63,107 nucleotides of DNA from Erythrobacter sp. QSSC1-22B (lineage in GTDB: Bacteria; Pseudomonadota; Alphaproteobacteria; Sphingomonadales; Sphingomonadaceae). The position numbers and the translations under genes were made by a program. The notes beneath the pieces are model-generated. The model saw only the letters and a list, made by a program, of their open reading frames with translations. It was not told where the DNA came from and ran no database searches. The DNA lies in assembly GCF_001678665.1 (NCBI RefSeq), contig NZ_LZRP01000010.1, positions 1 to 63,107 on the forward strand, written 5' to 3'. Of this stretch, positions 45,008 through 53,851 are shown one piece after another (within the stretch, counting starts at the first letter, position 1; each line of letters begins with the position of its first letter).

Positions 45008-45465
45008 ATCTTGGCGAATGAAATCAGCATCATAACCCTTACGCTCCTGTCATGCGGCCGCACTGGCCGCCGTAAGACAGAAAATCCACTTATCCTGCTG
45101 TGCAGTTTTGCCGAACCACCTCTTAACATAACATTTGCGGCCTTATTCGGCTCGCTTATGCTGCATGCTATATCTTTCGCGTCTCCAGCAACTAAATGCG
45201 AGACACCGGGCGGTATGACCGCGATGTCAACGTGGTTGACCAAGATAGCGATCCGATCATCGGCTCCATTGTAATCGCGATCGTTCAGGTCGGCTTTGTG
45301 ACTCGCCAGATGTAGTTTAAGCACTGTGGCCCCAAAATCGAGGCATCGAATAGCGCGCTCCGGAGTGATCCCGTATCTTCGATGAAGACATCGAACTGTG
45401 GGGCGTTTTTGCGTGCGGCCGTTCGAAATCTGGTTGGCTAGAAATTGGGAAATCCTAGACGTCAC
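44980..45465 (-). pseudogene. possible broken gene of unknown family
   Basis: A 161-codon frame whose middle (DDRIAILVNHVDIAVIPPGV, SHLVAGDAKDIACSISEP) has a protein-like composition. Its downstream end runs into the IS5 remnant in another frame, so any gene here was cut. The start is not supported by a ribosome site. No family recognised. About 130 bp to its right (45466-45594) contain nothing I can support. Confidence 0.35.
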
Positions 45466-45594
45466 AACTTTCTAAGTTTTAGCCAGAGCGGGTATTCGAT
45501 CTGCCGTTGTGAATGCTTGCTCGGGCGAACCCGGCCCTGTCAGCGAGTTGGACGAGGCGGCGCTTTAGCCGGATATTCTTAACTTCGTCAATTA

Positions 45595-46986
45595 TCAACA
45601 GCCAGTCTGTAATTCTATCCAAGCATCCGTATAGTCCGGTATTAAAGAACGGAGTTCTTGTTCACGCCCAAAATCCAATTTATTAGGTATGACATATTTA
45701 CCCTTTTTGAAAACACGTTCTAGGGGATTTCCGGTACTTTCGGGTCGTTTGACCATCACCACGACAGCGGGATTGAACAGCCACATTGCGAGTAGGAAAA
45801 ACGGATCTTCCGCAAACCTGCCGAGCACGATTATCCGCTGTGCGCCACCAATTTGTCGCAGAGAAGCAAGCGTCGACAATACGAGATGGCAGATCGCTGC
45901 AGCTCTAGCTTCCCGATCGGTAGGCTCCATTAAGGACGCTGATATTATATCGTTTACGACAACAGAGCCCCTATCATGTCCGGCTGATGCAAAAAGAACC
46001 TTGTTTTCGAGCGCCGAACTCAGATCATCAATTCCGAGGTGCGCCCCGTTCGAAATGGCGTCTTCGACCATTCGCCCGCCCATAAAACGAGCTGCTATCA
46101 GTTCACTTCCATCCACACCCATGGTTCGTGCAGCATGTTCGCTTCGTTTAAACGGGGTTACATTGCAGCAGTTCTTCGTCAGTACAAACCATGTTCCGGT
46201 CGTCAGCGCGACGGTATTTTGTTCCGCCGCTCCAAGATGAGGGGCTACCTCGATGCTGCTGTCGTGCCCGCCGGCCAGAATTGCCACATCTTCGCTGAGT
46301 CCGATAAATCGCGCCAAGTCCGGTTTGATGCGCCCTATCGCACTGCTAGCCTTAGCAAGTGCAGGGAAAAGCGCCAGCCATCCACGCTCTTCGACCAGAG
46401 CCGAGAAGCGACTAGCTCCGGGGTTCCAGAGATCGGTATGACACCCGAGCGCACTTACTTCGCTGCACATTTTACCTGACAATCGGAATGAGAAATATTG
46501 CGCGATGGGGATAATAGCGTCGATTTGCATGAATTTGCTAAAGTGCGTTTCCTGCAAATAGAACAATTGTTTCGCAGCATTGAGCATTCCCGGCAACTCG
46601 GGGCTGCCGGTTTCCAAAAATTGTGGCCGAATGATTGAATAAGCTTCTTCGATCGCTGGTGGAGGAACAAACTCATAATCCATCACCGGGAAAAAAAGTT
46701 CTTCAGCCTTCAGTGTTGCGAATGCAGCGCCGTGAGCAACAGGCAGAACCGCCGCAATGCTGCCCTTGTCTTGAAGCTGTGCAGCGGTTTCGACAAACCA
46801 TTCGAATATCCGTGCGACGTCGATCGCAGGGTAGGAAAGGCTCGCACATGTAGGACTGGAGATCTGTGCAACTAGCTCATCCTCACCGCCGTTTATCATG
46901 CGAACAAGCTTGGTGTGTGTCTTGCCGATATCGAGCTTCAGCAAATCACCTGCACAAGCATATTGATCATTTTCGCTCATAACCAT
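45595..46986 (-). CDS. FGGY-family carbohydrate kinase, probable L-rhamnulokinase
   Basis: 463 aa. FGGY fold: phosphate loop LKLDIGKTHTKLVRM near the start, VAHGAAFATL, GGHDSSIEVAPHLG with the catalytic Asp, ALTTGTWFVLT and a late RIIVLGRFAEDPFF. It would phosphorylate L-rhamnulose to rhamnulose-1-phosphate for the aldolase encoded divergently. Transcribed away from the rest of the locus, with a 49-bp gap as shared promoter. It is visibly more AT-rich than the plasmid backbone. The substrate is inferred from the neighbours. Confidence 0.82.
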   Translation of the reverse strand: MVMSENDQYACAGDLLKLDIGKTHTKLVRMINGGEDELVAQISSPTCASLSYPAIDVARIFEWFVETAAQLQDKGSIAAVLPVAHGAAFATLKAEELFFPVMDYEFVPPPAIEEAYSIIRPQFLETGSPELPGMLNAAKQLFYLQETHFSKFMQIDAIIPIAQYFSFRLSGKMCSEVSALGCHTDLWNPGASRFSALVEERGWLALFPALAKASSAIGRIKPDLARFIGLSEDVAILAGGHDSSIEVAPHLGAAEQNTVALTTGTWFVLTKNCCNVTPFKRSEHAARTMGVDGSELIAARFMGGRMVEDAISNGAHLGIDDLSSALENKVLFASAGHDRGSVVVNDIISASLMEPTDREARAAAICHLVLSTLASLRQIGGAQRIIVLGRFAEDPFFLLAMWLFNPAVVVMVKRPESTGNPLERVFKKGKYVIPNKLDFGREQELRSLIPDYTDAWIELQTGC

Positions 46987-47035
46987 ACAACAACGATCAA
47001 AATCAGTTTTGTCAATCCGAAGGGACAGACCCAGC
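46987..47035. promoter_or_regulatory. divergent promoter region between the kinase and the aldolase/dehydrogenase gene
   Basis: 49 bp, AT-rich in its left part (AACGATCAAAATCAGTTTTG). It should hold back-to-back promoters and a site for the DeoR-family regulator. GAAGGGA at 47019-47025 is a ribosome site for GTG 47036. Confidence 0.5.
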
Positions 47036-49111
47036 GTGCCTTATCATCCCACCCCCCTCTTCCTTCCACACAATCAGTGGGATGACGATTTTGCCCGGTC
47101 GCTCGGCGACGCGGAGCTACTTCTCTATCGCTCTAATCTGCTCGGGTCCGATCTCGGGATCACTAATTTCGGGGGCGGCAATACATCGGCGAAACTCACC
47201 GAAACAGATCCACTCACAAATGAACCGGTCGATGTGCTGTGGGTGAAAGGATCAGGCGGCGATCTCGGCTCGATGAAGCTGGATGGGTTCTCCACTCTCT
47301 ATCTGAATCGCCTGGGTCAGCTTGAACAGGCTTATCATGGTCTAGACCGCGAGGATGAGATGGTAGCGATGTTGCCGCATTGCACCTTCGGACTCAATAC
47401 GCGTGCTGCCAGCATCGATACACCGCTTCATACCTTCCTAGCAGCCAAACATATCGACCACGTGCATCCCGATGCGGTAATCGCGATCGCTGCGACGGAT
47501 GACAGCGAACGATTGACGCACGAAGTTTTCGGCGACGAGGTAGGGTGGTTGCCATGGCAGCGACCGGGCTTCGATTTGGGATTGCGGTTGCGCGATCTCG
47601 CAAGGGGCAAACCTAATATTCGTGGCGTCGTGCTTGCAGGGCATGGAATGTTCAGTTGGGCGGACAACGCGAAGGACTGCTATGCTCTTACCATCGAGCT
47701 GGTGGCGAAGGCCGCCCGCTATGTGAATTCTCATCTCGAACAAACCACGCCATTCGGAAAGCCGATGCACGGCGCCCTGTCCGACGAAGCAGCAATAGCT
47801 GAGGCAGCAACCTTGATGCCCGCTCTACGCGCAGCGTTGTCATCCGACGGCGTCCCGAAGGTGGGACATCTCGATCGCAGCGATGAAGCAATGGAGTTCG
47901 TTTCGTCCGAGCGACTGGCAGAACTGGCGGATCTCGGCACTTCATGCCCTGACCACTTCCTGCGAACCAAGATCAAACCACTGGTTCTATCGGACGGCGC
48001 GGACATCGATCAGGCACTGGCAGCATATCGTAAAGACTATTCAGGATATTACGAGCGCAATCGTGTCGAAAGTAGTCCGGCAATGCGTGGAGCGGAACCG
48101 GTCATCGTGCTTAAGCCGGGTTTGGGCATGATGAGTTTTGCCAAGAATAAGACTACCGCCCGGATCGCCGGCGAGTTCTACCGCAACGCGATCAATGTGA
48201 TGCGCGGCGCGGAAGCCATCGGCACATATGCCGCGCTGCCTGAAAACGAAGCGTTCGCGATCGAATACTGGGCGCTCGAGGAAGCCAAGTTACAGCGTAT
48301 GCCTACGCCCAAGAAACTGGCAGGGCGCATAGCCCTCGTTACCGGTGCGGCGGGTGGAATCGGTTTCGCCATTGCGCAGCGGCTCGCTGCAGACGGCGTA
48401 TGTATCATGCTGGCCGATATCGATGCCGAGCGTTTGGAGGCGGCGCGGGCTGCGCTGACTGCAAACCATAGCGAAGATGCCATCCGAGCAACTCTCATGG
48501 ATGTAACAGATGAAAGATCGGTGCAGTCAGCATTCGATCACACAGCGCTGACGTTTGGGGGAGTAGATATCGTCGTGGCAAATGCCGGGATCGCATCAGC
48601 CGCTCCCTTCGAAGAAACCACCGTCGAATTGTGGCGTCGGAACCAGTTGGTTCTGGCTGAAGGGTATTTTCTGACAGCAAGAGCAGCGTTTCCCCTGTTA
48701 AGACAAATGGGAGGCGGCAGCATCGTGTTCGTTGGTTCGAAGAATGCGCTCGTGCCTTCTAAAGGTGCCTCGGCTTATGCGTCTGCCAAAGCTGCCGCGC
48801 TTCATCTTGCGCGCAATCTGGCGCTAGAAGGAGCAGAGCACGGCATCAGGGTGAACACCGTCAATCCGGACGCGGTGCTGAAAGGATCGCAGATCTGGGA
48901 CGGTGCATGGCGGCAAGAACGGGCAGCGGCATACGGGCTCGAAGATAACGAGCTAGAAGGCCATTACCGTGACCGTTCGCTTCTGAAGCGATCGGTGCTC
49001 CCTTCCGATATTGCCGAGGCCGTATCTTTCTTTGCTGGTGAACGGTCGGCCAAGTCGACCGGCAACATCCTGAACGTCGATGCCGGCAATGCAGGAGCAT
49101 TTACGCGATGA
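47036..49111 (+). CDS. rhaD: bifunctional rhamnulose-1-phosphate aldolase / L-lactaldehyde dehydrogenase (RhaD-type)
   Basis: About 691 aa from GTG 47036, which has GAAGGGA 10 nt upstream; TTG 47009 is the alternative. Residues 1-430 are a class II aldolase (FGGGNTSAKL, the zinc His pair in HTFLAAKHIDHVHPDAV, LAGHGMFSW). Residues 440-691 are a short-chain dehydrogenase (LVTGAAGGIGFAIAQRL, NAG, SAYASAKAAALHLARN). The aldolase gives DHAP and L-lactaldehyde; the dehydrogenase oxidises it to L-lactate. The stop overlaps the isomerase ATG. Confidence 0.92.
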   Translation: MPYHPTPLFLPHNQWDDDFARSLGDAELLLYRSNLLGSDLGITNFGGGNTSAKLTETDPLTNEPVDVLWVKGSGGDLGSMKLDGFSTLYLNRLGQLEQAYHGLDREDEMVAMLPHCTFGLNTRAASIDTPLHTFLAAKHIDHVHPDAVIAIAATDDSERLTHEVFGDEVGWLPWQRPGFDLGLRLRDLARGKPNIRGVVLAGHGMFSWADNAKDCYALTIELVAKAARYVNSHLEQTTPFGKPMHGALSDEAAIAEAATLMPALRAALSSDGVPKVGHLDRSDEAMEFVSSERLAELADLGTSCPDHFLRTKIKPLVLSDGADIDQALAAYRKDYSGYYERNRVESSPAMRGAEPVIVLKPGLGMMSFAKNKTTARIAGEFYRNAINVMRGAEAIGTYAALPENEAFAIEYWALEEAKLQRMPTPKKLAGRIALVTGAAGGIGFAIAQRLAADGVCIMLADIDAERLEAARAALTANHSEDAIRATLMDVTDERSVQSAFDHTALTFGGVDIVVANAGIASAAPFEETTVELWRRNQLVLAEGYFLTARAAFPLLRQMGGGSIVFVGSKNALVPSKGASAYASAKAAALHLARNLALEGAEHGIRVNTVNPDAVLKGSQIWDGAWRQERAAAYGLEDNELEGHYRDRSLLKRSVLPSDIAEAVSFFAGERSAKSTGNILNVDAGNAGAFTR

Positions 49112-50394
49112 ACAACGCAATATCCGAAGCAATCTCCAGAACGAATGCATCTGCTGCGGCAGATCATGAAGTTCGGTTGGACGGATTACGCAAATTCGTC
49201 GACGTCAACGATACTATCGACAAACTTGCTGCATTCGAGGTTGCTGTGCCGACTTGGGGCGTCGGCACCGGAGGAACGCGGTTCGCCCGTTTTCCAATCC
49301 CTGGCGAGCCGACCAGCATATTCGACAAGATCGACGATTGTGGGGTCATACAGGAACTCGTGACCTGCTGTCCGCGCGTGTCTCCCCATTTCCCATGGGA
49401 CGACGTGAGGGATTACAGCGAACTGCGCGATCACGCCACCGCCCGCAATCTTGGCTTCGATGCGGTCAACTCCAACACCTTTCAGGACCAAGCGAAGCAG
49501 CAACATAGCTATCGCCATGGCAGCCTGACTCATAGCGAAGCGGCAGTTCGCGATCAGGCAATCGCCCACAATATCGATTGCATCGAAGTCGGCAAGGCGT
49601 TGGGAAGCAGCGCGCTGACGGTGTGGATCGGTGACGGCAGCAATTATCCGGGACAGAGCGATATGGCCCGCAGCTTCGACCGGTATTTAAATAGCGCCCG
49701 CGAAATCTACGCAGCTTTGCCGGATGACTGGACCATGCTCATCGAGCACAAGCTGTTCGAACCGGCGTTCTATTCGACCGTCATTCAGGATTGGGGTTCG
49801 AGCTACCTTGCCGCAACGGCTATGGGGCCGAAAGCGGCTTGTTTGGTCGATCTGGGTCATCATGCGCCGAGCGTGAACATCGAGATGATTGTTGCGCGCT
49901 TAGCATGGGCTGGAAAGCTGGGTGGGTTTCACTTCAACGACAGCAAATATGGGGATGACGACCTCGACAGCGGGAGCATCCAACCGTTCCAGCTGTTTCT
50001 CGTGTTCAACGAACTGGTCGAGGCGTCGGCTCGGGCCAGCGGGAAGGACACGGTGCCTTTTGCTCCCGCTTACATGCTCGATCAATCGCACAACGTCACC
50101 GATCCGATCGAAAGCCTGGCGGTGAGCGCGGACGCGCTGCAATGCGCTTGCGCGCGCGCATTATTGGTGGATCGCGCCAGCTTGCATGAAGCACAGGATG
50201 CAAATGACGTGATAACCGCCCGTGCGTTGCTGCAGGATGCATATCAAACAGACGTGCGCCCATTGGTCGCAGAAACACGAAGACGGCGGGGCGGAGCCAT
50301 CGATCCGATCGCAGCCTACAGGGCCAGTGGATACAGAAACGAAGTGGCAAAGACGCGCAAGTTAGTCGCAGTCGGCTCAACGGGGATAGTGTGA
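49108..50394 (+). CDS. rhaI: L-rhamnose isomerase (RhaI type)
   Basis: 428 aa. TIM-barrel xylose-isomerase-like enzyme that interconverts L-rhamnose and L-rhamnulose. Metal-binding residues are visible in LIEHKLFEPAFY (E, H), CLVDLGHHAPSVNIE (D, H) and GFHFNDSKYGDDD (H, D). It belongs to the alphaproteobacterial RhaI type, not E. coli RhaA. It overlaps the genes on both sides, so the three are coupled. Confidence 0.93.
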   Translation: MNNAISEAISRTNASAAADHEVRLDGLRKFVDVNDTIDKLAAFEVAVPTWGVGTGGTRFARFPIPGEPTSIFDKIDDCGVIQELVTCCPRVSPHFPWDDVRDYSELRDHATARNLGFDAVNSNTFQDQAKQQHSYRHGSLTHSEAAVRDQAIAHNIDCIEVGKALGSSALTVWIGDGSNYPGQSDMARSFDRYLNSAREIYAALPDDWTMLIEHKLFEPAFYSTVIQDWGSSYLAATAMGPKAACLVDLGHHAPSVNIEMIVARLAWAGKLGGFHFNDSKYGDDDLDSGSIQPFQLFLVFNELVEASARASGKDTVPFAPAYMLDQSHNVTDPIESLAVSADALQCACARALLVDRASLHEAQDANDVITARALLQDAYQTDVRPLVAETRRRRGGAIDPIAAYRASGYRNEVAKTRKLVAVGSTGIV

Positions 50395-52955
50395 TGACAG
50401 TTCGAGCACCTTTCATTTGGTCTGCGAAGCAGGCGATCGATCCGATGGGCTTTCTGGCAGCAATGCAGGACGCTCCTGCGCGCGCCGAAAAACCCAATCG
50501 CTGGTACCTGTTCCGGCGAGAGTTCACTCTCGATCAGTCACCTGAATCAGCTGAAGTCAACATTACCGTCGACGGTCGCTATCAGCTATTCGTGAACGGC
50601 AAACGGATCGGCCGGGGGCCCGTGCGCAGCGATGTGCATCACCAGAAATACGATAGCTACGACCTCACCAAACATCTGACCAAGGGCGTCAACTGCATCG
50701 CAGTGATCGTGCATGTCTATGGTGTCGACACGGCCTGGCATGAACGGGTGCGCGGAATGTGGCAGCCTACCTTCGGTGACGGCGGGCTGTGGCTGGACGG
50801 TTCGGCGCAGGTGGATGGCGGCACGGTAACGGTAGCAACGGATGCCGAATGGCGCTGCATCGAAAGTCCGGCGTGGGATCAAGACACCGAACGGATGAAC
50901 AAGGGGCTGGGCTTCATCGAAAGCCTCGACGCGCGTTCATTGCCACAGGATTGGAATACCGCCGGGTTCGATGACAGCGAGTGGGATGCCGTGCAGATCA
51001 TGCACAGCGGCGGCGGCGGGCCGGAAAGTTTCTTCGGTGGATTGGTAACGGAGCCCTTCCCGACCCTGTTGCCGAACCCTCTGCCCGAAATGACGGAGAC
51101 GTTCGTTGCGCCCGAGCAATTGCGCCTCGTTAAACGCGTAAGGGCACAGGTTGAACTGCCGGTCCATCGAGCGCTTTACGAAGAAGAGTTCCTCGACGCA
51201 GAGCTTTCGATAACTCAGCCCGAAGCTATGCTCGATCAAGGTGAGGGCCATACAACGATCACCACCCTTGGTGGCGAGGGGGTGACCCTGTTGTTCGGCT
51301 TCGGGAAACTGTTCACCGGCTTTCCATCGATTAAGATCGAAGCGGCGGGCGGCGAAATTATCGATATCGCTGTAAACGAACGCCTTCCTGGCGAATTCAC
51401 CGATGACGGTATGGCGGCGGATGCTCGGGTCGTCGCAACGCCGGTGCTCGGAAATGACACGCATATTGCCCGATACATAGCACGGCCAGGCCATCAGACA
51501 TTCGAACGCTTCGAATGGTCAGCAATCAAATGGATGCAGGTTACCATCCGCAACGCTCCCGCCGGATTGAAGGTGCGAACCGTCGGCATGAACTTCATGC
51601 GCTATCCTGCCGGCAATGCGGGGTCGTTCTCCTGCGACGATCCTTTTCTTAACGAGCTTTGGAAAGTTGGACAGCGAACCGTCCAGCTATGCATGCATGA
51701 TGGCTGGGAAGACTGTCCGAGCCGCGAACAGCGTCAATGGCTTGGCGATGTCACCGTCGAACATTTGGTTTCACAGGCAGCATTCGGGCCTGCTTCCCAT
51801 GCGCTGACCGCCAAATATCTGTGCGATGTTGCGAGCAGCCAGCGTCCAGATGGTCTTACCCAGATGTTCGCTCCGGGCGATCACGAGGTGAATGGTCTGC
51901 TGATCCCCGACTGGACGCTACAATGGATCCTAACGGCGGCGGATTATCTGCTGTGGACCGGCGATGAAGAAACCATCGAAGATATCTACCCTGCAATTGA
52001 GCGCGCTTTGCAATGGTTCGACCTGCAGCGCGGGCCATCCGGGCTCGTTGTCGACCTGCCATACTGGCATTTCATGGACTGGTCCGGTGTCGGTCGGCAT
52101 GGCGAGGCCTGCACTCTCAACGCCCAGTATTCTGGCGCGCTTCAAGCCGCCGCGCGCATGGCTACCGCATTGGAGAATCCACGGGCAGCGAAACGGCTTC
52201 TTGCCATTTCGGCTGAGCTCAATGCGGCATTGGACGAGCGGCATTGGGATGAAGCGCGCGGCATCTATGTTGATGTTGTCGACCCTGTGACAGGCAAACA
52301 GGAAGCACGCACTAGCCAGCACGCTAATGCTGCGATGATCCTTTGGGGCGATGCGCCTCGGAAGCGTTGGCAGCGCATGGTCAATCGCATCACGGATAGC
52401 GAACGGCTAACGTTTACGGCCGGGCCACCGATCGCGCCCGAGGGGGAGACGCTCGACGAACGCGAAGGTGTCGTTTTGGCGAATACGTTCTACAGCCATT
52501 TCGTCTACTGCGCGCTCGCCAAAGCAGGGCATTTCAATCGTGCCATAGGTCTATTCCGGGAGCGGCTCAAGCCAATGCTGGATCGTGGCGCTGACACATT
52601 ATGGGAGAGCCTGGAGCCTACCGCCAGCCTGTGCCACGGTTTCAGCGCATCTCCGACCTATCAGCTGACGCACGAATATCTGGGACTTCAGCCAATTACG
52701 AACGGTGCTGATCAGCTTAGATTTTCGCCGCAGATGCCAGACGGCATGTCCGCACAAGGCACCCTGGCAATCGTGAACGGCGCGATCGAGATAGCTGTGA
52801 AGCGTGATGGATATAGTCTGACCGGCACGCTTGTCGTGCCCAGTGGAACTACCATCGAAGCGGACACTGACCGGTTTGAAAGCGGGTCGTCCAAGCTGAC
52901 CTTCGGGGCTGGAAAGCACGAGCTGCGCCTGAAACTAAAGCCTTCGCCAATATGA
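50394..52955 (+). CDS. GH78-like alpha-L-rhamnosidase, cytoplasmic
   Basis: 853 aa from ATG 50394 (TGATG overlap with rhaI). It has an N-terminal beta-sandwich with a carbohydrate-binding look (YQLFVNGKRIGRGPVRSD) and an (alpha/alpha)6 barrel beginning near residue 410. The GH78 signature is DGWEDCPSREQRQWLGD, holding the general acid Glu. There is no signal peptide, so it works inside the cell on rhamnosides that have already been imported. Its natural substrate cannot be told from sequence. Confidence 0.88.
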   Translation: MTVRAPFIWSAKQAIDPMGFLAAMQDAPARAEKPNRWYLFRREFTLDQSPESAEVNITVDGRYQLFVNGKRIGRGPVRSDVHHQKYDSYDLTKHLTKGVNCIAVIVHVYGVDTAWHERVRGMWQPTFGDGGLWLDGSAQVDGGTVTVATDAEWRCIESPAWDQDTERMNKGLGFIESLDARSLPQDWNTAGFDDSEWDAVQIMHSGGGGPESFFGGLVTEPFPTLLPNPLPEMTETFVAPEQLRLVKRVRAQVELPVHRALYEEEFLDAELSITQPEAMLDQGEGHTTITTLGGEGVTLLFGFGKLFTGFPSIKIEAAGGEIIDIAVNERLPGEFTDDGMAADARVVATPVLGNDTHIARYIARPGHQTFERFEWSAIKWMQVTIRNAPAGLKVRTVGMNFMRYPAGNAGSFSCDDPFLNELWKVGQRTVQLCMHDGWEDCPSREQRQWLGDVTVEHLVSQAAFGPASHALTAKYLCDVASSQRPDGLTQMFAPGDHEVNGLLIPDWTLQWILTAADYLLWTGDEETIEDIYPAIERALQWFDLQRGPSGLVVDLPYWHFMDWSGVGRHGEACTLNAQYSGALQAAARMATALENPRAAKRLLAISAELNAALDERHWDEARGIYVDVVDPVTGKQEARTSQHANAAMILWGDAPRKRWQRMVNRITDSERLTFTAGPPIAPEGETLDEREGVVLANTFYSHFVYCALAKAGHFNRAIGLFRERLKPMLDRGADTLWESLEPTASLCHGFSASPTYQLTHEYLGLQPITNGADQLRFSPQMPDGMSAQGTLAIVNGAIEIAVKRDGYSLTGTLVVPSGTTIEADTDRFESGSSKLTFGAGKHELRLKLKPSPI

Positions 52956-52980
52956 ACGTTGCTGCGTATAGCCTGCCGGT

Positions 52981-53748
52981 ATGCGAAAGACCGAACGCCA
53001 TCGATTGATCCTGTCTGCACTCAATGAACGGCAGTTCGTCGGGGTGGAGGAAGTCGCAGCGAAGCTGGAAACGTCTCAAGTTACCATACGGCGCGATCTG
53101 GCCGAACTTGCTTCGGCAGGTTCGCTCATTCGTGTCCATGGCGGCGCGGAGCTGGCTTCAGGGGAAAGACATGTGCTGGTCGGGCGCAGTTTTGAGCGTA
53201 ACGTCGATCGCAACATCGACGCGAAGAAACGCATAGCCGCCGAGGCGGCAACGATGTGTAACGATGGCGAGGTTATCATCGTGGATGGCGGAACGACAAC
53301 TTACCAGATGAGCCCCCATCTGGTCGGCCGGGGAATGCAGGTGCTGACCAACAGCCTGCACATCGTTCAGTCGATGATTGCGGATCCCGCAACCCGTCTG
53401 GTCGTGCCGGGCGGTGAAGTGTTTCCCGAACAGAACATCGTCTTGTCGACTACTGGCGATGATGGATTGGCAAACTTCAGAGCTGGCACGATGTTTATCG
53501 GAGCGGAGGCACTACGCACCGATGGATTGCGTCAGTCGGATTCGTTGCTGGTTCATTCGGAAAAACGGCTTCTATCGCTTGCGGAACGACTAATTGTGCT
53601 CGTCGATGCCACCAAATTCAAAGCTCAGGCTGGTATTCTGCTTTGCCCGCTTTCTAGGATCCATACGGTAATCACGGATCGATCCGTCGAACCGGCGATG
53701 CGGGAAGCGCTACAACAGGCAGGCACGCGACTCGTCGTCGCAAAATGA
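52981..53748 (+). CDS. DeoR-family transcriptional regulator
   Basis: 255 aa. N-terminal HTH (LILSALNERQFVGVEEVAAK, SQVTIRRDLAELASAGSL, then RVHGGAEL) and a C-terminal sugar-phosphate sensor domain (IVDGGTTTYQM, VVPGGEV, FIGAEALRTDG, VDATKF). Members of this family respond to sugar phosphates, so rhamnulose-1-phosphate is a natural candidate inducer. Candidate operators lie in the regions 53768-53800 and 46987-47035. Confidence 0.9.
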   Translation: MRKTERHRLILSALNERQFVGVEEVAAKLETSQVTIRRDLAELASAGSLIRVHGGAELASGERHVLVGRSFERNVDRNIDAKKRIAAEAATMCNDGEVIIVDGGTTTYQMSPHLVGRGMQVLTNSLHIVQSMIADPATRLVVPGGEVFPEQNIVLSTTGDDGLANFRAGTMFIGAEALRTDGLRQSDSLLVHSEKRLLSLAERLIVLVDATKFKAQAGILLCPLSRIHTVITDRSVEPAMREALQQAGTRLVVAK

Positions 53749-53767
53749 GCTCACAGGCAAGTTTATG

Positions 53768-53800
53768 ATCGTTTGCTTTCGTTTTTGATTGATTTCTTTC
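53768..53800. promoter_or_regulatory. candidate DeoR-type operator upstream of the TonB receptor
   Basis: The stretch TTTGCTTTCGTTTTTGATT has the TTTCG-rich repeated look of DeoR/GlpR sites. It lies 50-85 bp before the TTG start of the receptor. Assignment is by resemblance only. Confidence 0.4.
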
Positions 53801-53851
53801 CGAACTACTCGTCTACATGACGAAACAGAGATATAATCTGGGAGAGAAACT

